64,000 bases of DNA from Taudactylus pleione (GCA_031769625.1 JAUIMM010000547.1:310001-374000); one strand, 5' to 3'; numbered from the stretch's first letter, positions 11,466 to 22,845 are shown. Made by a program: numbers and translations. The notes: a model not told the origin generated them from the sequence alone.

Positions 11466-11833
11466 ATAGTCTGGTCAGATGAGACCAAAATTGAACTCTT
11501 TGGATGCCATAATACACACCATGTTTGAAGGAGAAATGGCACTGCACATCATTCCAAAACACCATACCAACAGTGAAGTTTGGAGGTGGGAACATTATGG
11601 TGTGGGGCTGTTTTTTAGCATACGGTACTGGCATACTTCATATCATTGAAGGAAGGATGAATGTAAAAATGTACCAAGACATTCTTGATAAAAATTGCTG
11701 CCATCTACCAGGATGCTGAAGATGAAACGAGGGTGGACATTTCAGCAAGACAATATCTCAAACACACAACCAAAGACACTCTCAATTGTTTTCAGAGAAA
11801 AAAAATTAAGCTACTAGAATGGCCCAGCCAATC
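11466..11833 (+). pseudogene. Tc1/mariner transposase fragment
   Basis: Starts in the catalytic core with VWSDETKIELFG, the diagnostic Tc1 block holding the second aspartate, followed by [16 protein letters not shown] sequence and a [12 protein letters not shown] remnant of the conserved GG.IMVWG stretch. Several stops and frame changes are present. The N-terminal DNA-binding half is missing and the fragment begins exactly at the Harbinger terminus, so the Harbinger probably inserted into this copy. The right edge meets an LTR at 11834. Confidence 0.8.
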
Positions 11834-12018
11834 TGTTATGATCCACTGCCGGAATTTCTGACTGGCTGTTGCCAGGCAGCAGGGAAGCTGTCAGTATGTA
11901 GAAGTTTTAGCTACAACCAACCTGTAATCAAGCTCTCACTCTGTGGGCAGCTTAAGCATTCCCTGCCAGTAATAGTCTTCGTGGAGCTGTTTAATTCGGT
12001 CCCGGTTCATGTTTTGGG
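11834..12018 (+). mobile_element. Truncated Gypsy LTR fragment (TGTTATGA family)
   Basis: Begins TGTTATGATCCACTGC and matches the 3' LTR at 18026 through AGCTGTCAGTATGTAGAAG, CAAGCTCTCACTCTGTGG and GGTTCATGTTTTG. Internal blocks are deleted relative to the other copy. It is probably the remnant 5' LTR of the pol relic at 15102-17985. Confidence 0.75.
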
Positions 12019-12592
12019 ATAATGATAGTATGTTGGAGGCATATGATAATCTTCCTCTTTCCTTATCTTGTTATATATATATCTCTATATTTTATATATT
12101 TTGTTTTTTTGTATATTCCATGTTTCATGTATTTGATTGTTTTGTGTGATAGAAGTATATTCTATTTCATTGGCGCAATATTGAATAGCATTATGTAACT
12201 TTTATTATGATTTCTTGTTACAAATAATGCTGCAGATAACTTAAGTCCTGGATCTCACTTTAATCACTTGGAGTGACATAATGAAGAGTTAATCTGCCTA
12301 ATAAACAGACCAGCTTCTGCACACCTACGATCTGTGACACACAGGTGAAGCACAAATGAGCCCTGAGTGATAACCATAGCGCACAAGCGCGAGCTCCGTG
12401 ACACCGATAAAAGGAGGGTCTCATTCAGTGTGGACACTACTGACTGAGGAAGCCGCCGAATAGCTAGGTGGAGAAACGCGTTTTTTTACATTACCCAGAG
12501 ATGCTGGCCCACTGCCTTACACGGACTGATTCTGCATCATCCGGAGACGCCGGCCAAATGCTGCTCTGCTCTGACTGACTGTCAATTTAAAG
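12019..12592. other. AT-rich non-coding stretch with a hammerhead-like motif
   Basis: No protein-coding signal. It contains TA-rich runs near 12070-12110 and the hammerhead-like core at 12444-12480, which is described separately. The block CCGATAAAAGGAG occurs at about 12404 and again near 13021. Confidence 0.4.
12444..12480 (+). ncRNA. Hammerhead-ribozyme-like core
   Basis: CTGAGGA, a potential stem II (CCGCC with GGTGG, one G-U pair) capped by GAATAGCTA, then GAAACGCG. This is the CUGANGA ... GAAA order of the hammerhead catalytic core. Penelope-like retroelements of animals are known to carry such motifs with a very short stem III. No Penelope reading frame is seen nearby, and two extra bases between CTGAGGA and the stem make activity doubtful. 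Confidence 0.35.
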
Positions 12593-12749
12593 CAGGGGTC
12601 TTCAAACTTGGCCCTCCAGCTGCTGTGGAACTACACATCCCAGCATGTACTGCCACCTTTTTGATATAACAGCATGCTAAAACTATGTGCAGTGCATGCT
12701 GGGATGTGTAGTTCCACAGCATCTGGAGGGCCAAGTTTGAAGACCCCTG
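12593..12749. mobile_element. 157-bp palindromic hAT MITE with perfect 8-bp TSD
   Basis: Ends CAGGGGTCTTCAAACTTGG and its inverse, with a target duplication ATTTAAAG at 12585-12592 and 12750-12757. The arms are long and almost perfectly complementary. The 8-bp duplication fits hAT transposition. Confidence 0.9.
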
Positions 12750-12757
12750 ATTTAAAG

Positions 12758-13757
12758 GGTACCCTGAGAGCTGAGCGATACACCGATGGTAATATAAGAG
12801 GCCAAGTGCCAAGAGGATTTTTACTGCTGATGTGGATTGACATCATTTGATACACAGGTGATATAAATTGTATCAATAACGGAATGTAGCCATAGCAGCT
12901 CTGTTGGAAAGACTGTGGCTTCTATATACCGACCTGTGGGGCTATGGTGAACAGCATTTATAAGCACATGCTCTATAACTAATGAAAAGGAATTCCTTTG
13001 AGTAATATACAATTCAAAAGCCGATAAAAGGAGTTTGTGAATTTCAGATATATCTATGTGAGCGGGGAAGACAAGTACCGGTGAAAGAAATAAATGCTAT
13101 AAAGAAAGCCTTACTAATTTTAGTGCTATACAAGGATTTATATAAACAATCCAGACACTCACTGCTAAAACCAATACAGGCAGTAGAGGGAAGACAAGTG
13201 AAAATATTGGGACAATCTATATTTGCAGCATATAAAACTGCTATAATTATTTCTGAAGCTGGTGTTTCAATAATTGCGGATACTACCCTAGATATGTATA
13301 TGTTGCTATATGTTGTCAGGCTTTTTTAGTTTGAATGTTTTTTACATAATTCTGAAGTAATCCATATCCACTGGCTGAAGAATTATATGTGCATCTAGAT
13401 TAAATATTGTGTACAATCCATCTAATATAAGTTTTAAATAACTATATATCTGCACTAGAAATTATTGAAGCTTTTGCTTCTTTATGTCATTGTAACAACT
13501 ATAGTTGACCAGTGCAGAATATTCATATATGCATGATATTTGACTTTATATGATGTATAGGTCTGAATAGTAATTATTGTGTTTTAATATTCTTGTATTT
13601 TACATATACAATTGTGTGATTACGTTAGACAATTGGTTATAATATTGGCGATCATATCTGGTATATGATTGAATTATTGAAGTTTGGGGATTTAGAATAA
13701 ATTGAATTTTAATTTTAGTAGCTGTCTCAGCGCTCTTTTTTATATATATTTTCTATC
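12758..13757. other. AT-rich stretch, no gene recognised
   Basis: Short open frames only, none with a recognisable domain. The composition is AT-rich to the LTR start at 13758. It may be the non-coding part of an old retroelement. Confidence 0.5.
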
Positions 13758-14349
13758 TGTCAGGATGCGGCCTGGGATCGGCCTCTACTCACCTCTGCAC
13801 TGGTGTCCTTTGGCTTAGGTGTCCAGACGCTGGGAGTGGAGGTGAGTGGTGGCTGAGTATTCTCCCTGGGGTCCGCTAGGGCTTCCATGTGTGCGTCCTG
13901 GTTTCCGGGCTGCCGGGCATGGGCGCAGCCATGTTGGCTCATATCATCTGACTAGTCTCTCCCAATGATAGTCCTGTGGTCACTCAGCTGATCCTCTGAT
14001 CCAATGATCAGCCACCCAGGGGTATTTAAGTCTGACTCCAGGAACAAGTAACTGCTGTTCAACTTCTTTGTTCCAGTGCCTGTGTGTTGCTTCAGCCTGC
14101 TCACAGTTCTCTAAAGTCTCCAGCATTAGCTTCCCTGCTATTCTCAGTCTGAGAGTTAGTTCTCTCCTAGTAACCATGTTTTTCTATGTCTGTGTGTCTT
14201 TTTATATGTGCTACTGAGGTGTCAGATTATCTGCTAGAACTAATTAGCTCCCAGCTGCCTATTTAAGCATTCCCAGCCAGTCTACAGCTCTGTGTTTGTC
14301 TGTGTATATCTGCACCTGCATATGTAATTATTCCCAGTATATGCATGTG

Positions 14350-14660
14350 TCCAGGCTGATCTGTGTTTGTCTGTGTAAGTCAGCATTTCTAGTTTTCCCA
14401 GGATCAGCCCTTCTCCACTCTGCTCTGTGTTTGTCTGTGCAGCCAGCACCAGCATTTCTAGTTTTCCCAGTATCAGCCCATGTCCACTCTGCTCTGTGTT
14501 TGTCTGTGCAGCCAGCATCAGCATTTCTAGTTTTCCCAGTATCAGCCCATATCCACTCTGCTCTGTGTTTCTCTGTGCAGCCAGCACCAGCATTTCTAGT
14601 TTTCCCAGAATAAGCCTTTGTCCATTCTGCTCTGTGTTTGTCTGTGCAGCCAGCACCTGC
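14350..14660. repeat. 69-bp minisatellite inside the LTR
   Basis: Four to five imperfect units with the core TCTGTGTTTGTCTGTGCAGC followed by CAGCATTTCTAGTTTTCCCAG. The open frames across it are a by-product of the repeat period being a multiple of three. Confidence 0.9.
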
Positions 14661-14872
14661 ATATTTAGCAAACTCCAGTACCTGCCAGTGTCCACATCTC
14701 CCTGAGCTGCTGTGCTAATCAGTTCCTGGCTTTCTCAGCGATTCTCAGTACATTTCTCAGTAATCTCATGCAAGCCGGTGATCAGGATTTCTAATTGTGT
14801 TCCAGTTTATCTCCAGTGTTCTAGCAATAACTTCATGTAATATAGTTTCCGGTCTTCTGCCATTCCCAGGTA

Positions 14873-14986
14873 CCTGTCCAGAGGTCTTGCGACCTGCTCA
14901 CTTGGTGCAGCGGAAAACCAAATCCAAATTGGAGGGGTCACTGGAGAAATTCACCAAGTGAGTTAGACTCTGCGCCTCTGGGCAGG
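14873..14986 (+). ncRNA. Candidate structured RNA module, copy A (LTR-associated)
   Basis: A 12-bp outer helix (14873-14884 with 14975-14986, one T-G pair) encloses an internal loop (TTGCGACCTG facing TTAGACTCTGCG) and an 11-bp perfect inner helix (14897-14907 with 14952-14962). The apical part contains TTGGAGGGGTCACTGG. Copy B at 62064-62176 keeps the same helices with paired base changes, the usual sign of selection on structure. The function is unknown. Confidence 0.6.
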
Positions 14987-15101
14987 TCTAGCCAAACCTA
15001 GGTTTGGCCGCAACTAGGAGACCTAGTCCAGTCACTCCCCTAGTCACCCGAACCTCCCAGCTCACCGTCCTCCAGAGGAACACTTGCACCGGATCGTGAC
15101 A

Positions 15102-17985
15102 GGGTCCCTGCATACTGTGCACTTGTATTTCTATCTTATCCACTGTCCTCTGGCTCCTATAATACTTGGACTATCTTGGCTGAAGACTCACAATACTGTC
15201 ATTGATTGGGAAGCCTGGCGAGGTTTTGCGGTGGGGTCCAAATTGCTCCAAGGGTTGTCTTACTCTTCCCTTATGAGAGCTGTAACCGGATTCTCATCCC
15301 TTACCGTCACTATTTAGATGTCTTCTCCAAGCAGAAAGTGGATACCCTTCCTCCACATCATCCGTATGACTGCGCCATTGAGCTTTTTACCAGAGCCAAA
15401 CTTCCCAAAGGCAGGTTATATGCCCTCTCTATTTTGGAGTCTGAGGCCATGAAGGACTATATCAATGAGAACCTTGCCAAGGGGTTCATTTGTCTTTCCA
15501 AATCCCCAGTCGGTGTGGAATTCGTCTTTGGAGGCAAGAAGAATGGAACTTTATGACCTTGTATTGACTATCGAGGGCTCAACAAGGTCACCATTAAGAA
15601 TTCATACCCTTTACCACTTACTTCGCTCCTGTTTGATCAGCTCCGGGATGCCTCTATCTTCTCCAAGAATGATCTGCGCGGTGCTTATAATCTCATCTGG
15701 ATCAAGATGGAGATGAATGGAAGACGGCATTTAACATGCACTCAGGACACTACGAGTATCTTGTAATGCTGTTTGGTCTGGCCAATGCTCCTGTGGTCTT
15801 TCAAGACTATATCAATGACCTACTCCGAGAGTTCCTGGGTCGTTTCATGGTTGTTTATCTAAATGACATCATGATCTATTCACCTTCTCTTGAGACACAC
15901 CGTGCCTATGGCTGCCAGGTCCTGCAAAAGTTACGGGAGAACCACCTTTATGCCAAGCTCGAGAAGTGTGAATTTGAAATATCATTCCTGGGTTATGTTA
16001 TCAATCCCTTGGGTTTGCCTTGGATCCCGGTAAACTCAAGGTGGTGCTGGAGTGGACCCAACCCACCAATCTGAAGGCCATTAAGCGCTTTCTTGGATTT
16101 GCCAACTACTAGTGCAGGATTATCCAGTCATTTGCCGACATTATTGATCACATTGTGCAGCTGACTAAGAAAGGTGCAGAAACTGTTCATTGGTCTGCAG
16201 CAGCTATCCAGGCCTTCCATAACATCAAGGCAGCCTTCACATCAGCATCTGTCCTTCGGCACCCAGATCTTGCATTGACGATTGTAGTGGAGGAAGATGC
16301 TTCTGAGTTTGGAGTAGGTGCTGTCCTATCTCAAAAGGACCCACAGGACTCTAAACTTCATCCATGTGCCTTTTTATCCAAAAAGTTCTCCCCAGCAGAG
16401 GCAAATTATTACATTGGCAATCAAGAGCTTTTAGCTATGGGCCTTTGGTGACATTGGTTGGAGGGTGATAGACATACGCGGACCACAAAAATCTCACCAA
16501 CATTGAGTCAGCTAAAAGGCTAAGTTACAGGCAGGCGCGATGAGCGCTATTTTTTGCTAGATTAAATTTTTTTATTTCTTATAGACCGGGATCTAAGAAT
16601 GTTAAGGCAGTTGCTCTGTCTCGCAGCTTTCAGTAAGTCCAAACTGCAGTGACACCAGTGGAATCTATTATTCCGTCCACAATTATCCATGCTGGTCTGG
16701 CCCAAGACCTCTCAACCCGTATCCGTGCTTTTCAGGACCTAGCACCACCCGAGGCTGTGCATCTGTTTATTCCACAGAATCTTCGGGCCACAGTTCTCTC
16801 ACAGTTCCATGCCAACAGAGCCTCGTGACACCCTGGTATGGCAAAACCTTGGAACTCTTGTCTTGTTCAGTGTGGTGGCCATCAATGACTCAGGACTCAT
16901 GGGAGTTTGTACAGAGTGACATCTGTGCCAGGAACAAAGTTCCCCGCATAGCACCTACTGGACATCTTCTGTCTTTGCCATCACCTCAGAAACCATGGTC
17001 TCACATTACCATGGACTTTGTTGTGGACCTTCCTAGGTCAGGCCAATGTAATACCATCTGGGTGGTTGTGGATCGTTTCATTAAGATGACCCACTTAAAT
17101 CCATTAACAGGATTACCTTCAGCAAAGACACTTTCCGAATTTTTTTGCAACATATATTCCACCTGCATGGCCTCCCACAAGACATTGTGTCGGACCATTG
17201 ATCTCAATTTGTGGCGGCATTTTCTAGATCTTTTTGTGCAGCTCTCAAGGTTACTATGAGTCTTTCTTCCGGGTATCACCCACAAACCAATGGGCAGACC
17301 GAGCGGGTAAACCAATCACTGGAACAATATCTCCAATGGTATGTCTCCAAGTATCATAACAACTGGACGGAGTATTTGCATACAATAATGCCTGCCACTC
17401 TGGAACATCAGTCTCTCTGTTCTATTGTGTCACCGAGATCCATCCGAGGGCATATTCCTTTGAGCCACTACAACAGATCCTTGTCTTCCATCGTTAGACT
17501 TCGGGCCATCTGGCATCTAATCGTGCCTGTATTTTTGCTGACCAGCAACGAAGACCATGTGACTTCAATGTGGGCCAATTGGTTGTCCACAAAGAACATC
17601 AAACTCTGTCAGCCATCGCAGAAACTGGTCCCCAGCTACATTGGACCTTTCAGAATAATAAAACAGGTTAACGCAGTGGCATTCCGCTTGAAGTTACCAA
17701 CATCCCTTAAGATCAACAGTACTTTCCACTGTTCTCTGCTCAAGCCAGTCATGCTCTCTGACCGGTTCCGGGTCCATGCTCCTAGAAAGCCAGCGCCGAT
17801 GTTGATATAGGGTCATCAAGAATACGAAGTGGATAAGATTCTAGACTCCAAGTTGGTGAGAGGTCGGCTTCAGTTCCTAGTAAACTGGAAGGGATATGGT
17901 CTAGAGCGGTCGTGGGTCCCAGAGAGGTTCGTTCATGCTCCCAGACTCAAAACAGCATTTTTTTCAGCAGTTCTCTAGTAAGCCA
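15102..17985 (+). pseudogene. Ty3/Gypsy chromovirus pol relic
   Basis: A reverse-transcribing polyprotein in decay. Order: end of protease (IILGLSWLKTHNTVIDW, about 15150-15205), reverse transcriptase (15330-16070, with [17 protein letters not shown]), RNase H (DASEFGVGAVLSQ near 16300), integrase (zinc-finger remnant; PWSHITMDFVVDLPRSGQ near 17000; SSGYHPQTNGQTERVNQ near 17265) and a chromodomain ([19 protein letters not shown]) at about 17820-17950. Many stops and frameshifts are present. The YxDD catalytic box reads YLND, losing one catalytic aspartate. Gag and the start of the protease are absent. The chromodomain assigns it to the chromovirus branch. Confidence 0.9.
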
Positions 17986-18011
17986 GGTGCTAGAGGACCC
18001 TTGGTCCCTTC

Positions 18012-18025
18012 TTAAGGGTGGGTAC
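18012..18025 (+). promoter_or_regulatory. Polypurine tract before the 3' LTR
   Basis: TTAAGGGTGGGTAC directly precedes the LTR start TGTTATGAAG. It would prime plus-strand DNA synthesis. Confidence 0.6.
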
Positions 18026-18457
18026 TGTTATGAAGCACTGCTGGGATTTCTGACTGTCCTGTAGTTTCCAGTCCTGGCTGTTGCTAGGCAGCAGTGTAGC
18101 TGTCAGTATGTAGAAGTTTCAGCTACATCAACTAGTAATCAAGCTCTCACTCTGTGGGCAGCTTAAGCTGCAAATTAATCTCTAATCAAGGAAGCTGGTT
18201 TTGCATTGGTTCTTCCTCCTTTTAAAAAACAGTCAGTCCCAGCATTCCCTGCCAGTTATAGTCTTCATGGAGCTGTTCATTCGGTCCCTGTTCATGTTTT
18301 GCTGATCCAGAGTTCCTGGAGAAATTCTTAGCTAAGTGTATCACCACTGTGCATTTACCCTGCTGATATACACTCCTTTGTATACCACTGTGTTACCTGT
18401 GCTTGCATTATCTGCTGAGCAACCCATCTGTGCCTTACTGGAATCACTGTTTTAACC
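18026..18457 (+). mobile_element. 3' LTR of the Gypsy relic, 5' part
   Basis: Begins TGTTATGAAGCACTGCTGGG and shares long blocks with 11834-12018. It seems to be interrupted by an inserted element at about 18458, and similar composition resumes near 19074. The LTR end is not certain. Confidence 0.65.
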
Positions 18458-19073
18458 CAGTGGCAAATGCAGGATTTCTAGAGGGGGGTTTCCAAATGCT
18501 TGATTTTAGATTGAGTGTGGCCAGTCAATGAAGAGGACATAATTAGCACTTATCCAGCTTTAATATGTTCCATACAAAGTATATTGTGTTGCATAATTCC
18601 AACATATACAGGACCAGCGATCACAGTAAGCCATTAGATGCGGCAGTAGGGCCATCCTGTCTGAGCTGAATGGGTTTTTTTTAGATGTGGGCACCATTCC
18701 GGAGCATTGGAGCAAGTCCAGGAGTCTGAAGGAGCAGCAGAAGAACTTAGCATTGCCCTGCACATATCGGTCTCCTTATGTACTGGATAGTGTATTATTA
18801 TACAGTATTAATTATTAACCCTATTGATGGTCTATAGCAGTGCACCCCTAACAGTGCATGCTTTCCACATCTCCTAGTTGGTGCACAGGTATATTTATGC
18901 ATTTTAAAAGATCCACAGTTGGAGCTAATCATTTAATTTGTGATACTGAAAAGAACATGCAGCACTAGTAACATTCTATTATATTACTATTTCTATTGTG
19001 GTCATGGTGTGTGCTGGGGAGGGGGTTTCCAGGCAGATGGAACCCCCCCCTGCGTTTTCCTATGTAACCAGTG
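18458..19073. mobile_element. Possible hAT-type element within the LTR
   Basis: The left end CAGTGGCAAATGCAGGATTT...GGGGGGTTTCC resembles the inverse of the right end (GGAACCCCCCCCTGCG...CCAGTG). The termini are imperfect and I could not confirm a target duplication. There is no transposase. Confidence 0.35.
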
Positions 19074-19379
19074 CCTTTCTATATTGGGATTGCTTTGTTA
19101 TGCTGCTGCTGCAATAGTAGTGACTGTGTTTAATCACTACCACTGCATTAAAGACTGGTACATATCTGAGTGTTCTATTACTTGCATTCACCTGTGGTTT
19201 AATACTGTGCTGCACTTCAAGAGAATTGCACTATCTTATGTCAATTACCTGCATTCACCTGTGGTTAAATACTGTGCTGCACTTTAAGGATTGCATCACT
19301 CCAGCTATTACCTAGTGATCTCCTGTCTGTTGCATAAGCTCCTACTGCTCGGAATTATAAGACCTGGTGTCTGTCTAAT
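19074..19379. other. Probable continuation of the Gypsy LTR, no gene
   Basis: Contains an imperfect direct repeat: GCATTCACCTGTGGTTTAAT near 19188 recurs near 19252 (GCATTCACCTGTGGTTAAAT). No coding signal is seen. It ends where the LINE tail begins. Confidence 0.4.
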
Positions 19380-22148
19380 TATTATTATTACATTTTATTT
19401 ATAGGGCACCACAAGTGGTCCACAGTAAAGGGTACACAGAACATCACATTACAATACAGTAACCAAATTATAAACAGAGTACAAGTAACAATTAGCAACT
19501 CAATTCTCCATACACAATACAGTTGGGAAGGTGAAGGCTGTCATAGAAGTGCTAGAGAAGAAGGCTGTGAGACAGTGGGGAGGAGGTTCCTGCTCCTAGG
19601 AGCTTACAATCTAGGGGAGAGGGGACACATATGACATATGGCATGAGTGTGTCGAGGGGGACCTGAGTGCAGGAAGTAGGTGAGGTAAAGATGGCTGAGG
19701 CAGGAGGGACAGAGACTTGGTGACACGGTTATGAGGTGGAAGGGTATGCTTTGAGGAACAGGTGAGTTTTCAGTGCACGTTTGAAGCTCTGCATGGTTGG
19801 GGAGAGCCTGATCGAGCGAGGGAGCTCATTCCAGTGAAGGGGGCTACACAAGCAAAATCTTGGCTATGAGCATGAGATGAAGTAACCAGGGTGGAGGAGA
19901 GGTAACAGTCACTGGCAGACCGGAGTGAGTGGGAGGGAGTATATAAAGGAGATGAGGTTGGAGATGTAGGCAGCAGTAGAGTTAGAGAGGGCCTTGTGTG
20001 TGAAGGTGAGGAGTTTGAAGAGGATTCTATAGTGGAATGGGAGTCAGTACAGGTTTTGGCAGAAGGGAGCAGCAGAAGTGGAACAGCGGGAGAGGAAGAT
20101 AAGGCTAGCTGCATTATTGAGAACAGACTGGATGGGAGCAAGATGGCAACGTGAGAGGCCAGTAAGGAGAAGGTTGCAGTAGTCGAGCCGAGAAATGATT
20201 AGTGAATGAATAATCAGTTTGGTAGCATTCTGGGAGAGGAAAGGCCTAATGCAAGCAATATTGCATAGCTGGAACTGACAGGATTGAGCCAGAGATTGAA
20301 TGTGGGGTGTGAATGAGAGGGTGGAGTCAAGGGTGACACCCAAGCAGCGAAGTTGGGGGACAGGGGAAATGATGGTGTTGTCAATAGTGATAGCAAGATT
20401 GGTTGGAGTGGTTTGGGGGGAAAGATGATTAGTTTGGTTTTGTCCATGTTGAGCTTCAGAGAGCGCTCAGACATCCAGGAAGAGATGGCGGAGAGGCAAC
20501 TGGATACCTGAGAGAGGACAGAAGGGGAGAGTTCAGGAGAGGAGAGGTATAGTTGCATGTCATTGGCATAGAGGTGGTATTGGAGGCCAAAGGAGCTGAT
20601 TAGTTTCCTTGTTTAGAAGTGTACAGGGAGAAGAGCAGTGGGCCCATGACAGAACCCTGCAGGACACCAATGGGAAGGGTGGAAGGTGGAGCCAGAGGCA
20701 GACACAGAAAAGGAGCAGTTGGTGAGATAAGAGGTGAACCAGGCATGGACGGTGTTAGACATGCCAAAGGTCTGAAGAGTGTGAAGGAAGAGAGTGTGAT
20801 CCACAGTGTCGAAGGCTCCAGAGAGGTCCAGTAGGGTGAGCAGAGAGAAGTGGCCCCTGGATTTTGCTGCAAGCAGGTCATTGGTGAGTTTGGCCAGGGC
20901 AGTTTCAGTGGAGTGACTTTGGTGAGAGCCAGATTGGAGAGGATCAAGGATGGAGTTGTCAGAGAGATAACTGGTGATGCAGCTGTAGACAAGCCACTCA
21001 AGTAGTTTGGAGGCAAAAGGGAGAAGAGAAATGGGGCAGTAATTGGCAGGTGAGGACGGGTCGAGGTTGTTTTTTTAATAATAGGTGTGACAAGAGCATG
21101 TTTGAATGATGGTGAGCAAGGTGGGAGCAGGCAGTGGAGAAGAGGGAGCATAGAAGGCGAGAAGTGAGGGGGTCCAGGGGGCAGGTGGAGAGGACAAGGT
21201 GAGGGAGTGGACCTCATTACCCATGGTTGGACTGAGGGAGCACAAGGTGGGGTGGTCAGGAGGTGCGGATGGTGGGGGAGGTGGGGTTGCAGCAGGGAGA
21301 TTGGAGGATATACTGTGATGAATTGCCTCAATTTTGGAAGAGAAGAAGGAGGCAAAGTCAAATGCAGTTAGGAAGGATGAAAGGGGGGGCAAAGGAGAGT
21401 GTTGAAAGTACTGTACCACAGAGGCGGCGGGGATTGGAGGACTGAGGGGAGACGACCAACTGGAAGAAGGATTACTTGGCAAGGGAGAGGGCCGAGCTGT
21501 AGGAAAAGAGGACAAACTTGAAGTGAAGGAAGTCTGCCAGAGAGCGAATCTCTTCCAGAGGCGCTCGGCTGTGCACGAGCATTTTTGGAGAAACTGGGTC
21601 AGTTTGGCATGCCAGGGTTGGGGTTTGGACTGATGGAGAGGGACAGAGGAGGTGGGGGCAACGGAGTCAAGTGCAGAAGTGAGGATGATGTTGTAGAAGG
21701 AGGCTGCCTGGTTAGGGCAGGCCATGGTGGATAGAGGAGAGTATCAAGTGAGGAAGGCAGGACAGCAAGGTCGAGTCTCAAGATTGCATCTGGTGATGCT
21801 GGCTTTGGGTGAGTGGAGGACTTGAGAGAGTTAAGGAGAGTAGATGGTGGTCAGAGAGAGGGAAGGGAGAGTTGGAGAAGTCATAGAGAGCACACAGATG
21901 GGTGAAGATGAGGTCAAGGCAGTGTCCGAGACAGTGGGTAGCAGCGGAGGTCCATTGAGAAAATCTAAAGGAGGAGGAGAGGGCAAAAAGATTGGTGGAT
22001 GCAGGATTTGTGATGTCAGTAGGGATGTTAAAGTCACCAAGGATTATAGAGGGGAGATCAGCAGAGAGGAAGTGGGGAAGCCAGGCAGCAAAGTTGTCAA
22101 GAAATTGGGTGGGGGAGCCTGGGGAACGGTAGATGACTGAAACATGGG
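19380..22148 (-). pseudogene. L2-like LINE, degenerate ORF2
   Basis: A non-LTR retrotransposon in antisense, with its 3' tail at the left (repeats of ATT around 19380, then TTTATTTATAGGGCACC). Reading from right to left are an endonuclease/linker part (near 21075-21725), a reverse transcriptase block (GVLQGSVMGPLLFSLY near 20620), then GVTLDSTLSFTPHIQSL and LIISRLDYCNLLLTGL near 20050-20340. The frame changes several times. The 5' end is truncated against a MITE at 22149. The same protein blocks are far better preserved in the LINE at 29853-33835. Confidence 0.85.
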
Positions 22149-22473
22149 GGTGTGCTGTTGATGGTGAGTGACAGCACGCCCCCTTTGGTGGGCATGCCGG
22201 GGGCGTGGCTAATGGCAGTCAGGCTACCTTCAGGGGCTGGCCCCACTGACATCACTTGTGACATCACTCTGATAGAGCCAAAAGCACTCCAGGGCTTGCG
22301 GCAACGAGACCCTACCACAAGGGTCTTGTCGCAAGCCAGATGGTCGCGATTGTCTTGACCATCGCGACCATCTTTTTGGCCGCTCGCGGACGGGAGGCCA
22401 CTCTAAAAACTAAGAGGGACGGCCCTGATTCAGAGCGAGCGCTCTGTCAGAGCGTCCAGCTTTGAATCAGGGC
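22149..22473. mobile_element. Harbinger-type hairpin-train MITE, truncated
   Basis: Contains the family hallmarks: ACTGACATCACTTGTGACATCA, GATGGTCGCGATTGTCTTGACCATCGCGACCATC-type hairpin (about 22340-22373), and the right end TTTGAATCAGGGC. The left end is lost at the LINE boundary. Confidence 0.75.
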
Positions 22474-22489
22474 ATCAGTCAGCTTCCAG

Positions 22490-22845
22490 GTCACCTCGGC
22501 ACCAGTGCCACACCTCGACTCTCAAAGCCCCACTTTGACCCTCAAGGCCGCACCTCAGCACTGTGTCACACCTTGGCACTCAAGGCCACACCTCGGCTCT
22601 GAAGGCCGCACCTCAGCACAGTGTCGCACCTTGGCCCTCAAGACCGCACTTCGGCACCAGCGCTGCACCTTGGCCCACAAGGTCGCACCTCGGCTCTCAA
22701 AGCCACACCTGGGCTCTCAAGGCCGTATGTCAACACTAGTGCCTCATCTTGGCTTTCAAGCCACATCTTGGCTCTAAAAGCCGCATGCCGGGCCTCAAAG
22801 TCACACCTCTGCTCTCAAAGCTGCATACTGCCACCAAAGCCAATT
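22490..22845. repeat. Degenerate ~22-bp minisatellite
   Basis: Repeated CACCTCGGCTCTCAAGGCCG-like units, about 15 copies with drift. The proline- and histidine-rich open frames across it are not credible genes. Confidence 0.75.

Larger units (their letters stand above)
13758..15101 (+). mobile_element. Gypsy-type LTR (TGTCAGGATG ... GATCGTGACA)
   Basis: Starts TGTCAGGATGCGG and ends GGATCGTGACA, so it has TG/CA ends with an inverted TGTCA/TGACA. It contains a 69-bp tandem array (14350-14660) and a paired-helix module (14873-14986). No 5-bp target duplication is visible: CTATC on the left, GGGTC on the right. What follows is already within a protease domain, and the downstream 3' LTR belongs to another family, so this is probably not the 5' LTR of that pol. 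It may be a rearranged solo LTR. Confidence 0.6.

Noticed and set aside
14282..14705. Open frames on both strands with 23-residue repeats
   Set aside because: The LTR minisatellite has a 69-bp period, divisible by three, which keeps all frames open by chance.
13758..15101. 5' LTR of the Gypsy pol at 15102-17985
   Set aside because: The 3' LTR at 18026 begins TGTTATGA, not TGTCAGGATG; no primer site or gag follows; the matching 5' remnant is at 11834-12018.
20619..20834. Plus-strand open frames within the LINE at 19380-22148
   Set aside because: They are antisense shadows of the LINE coding strand.
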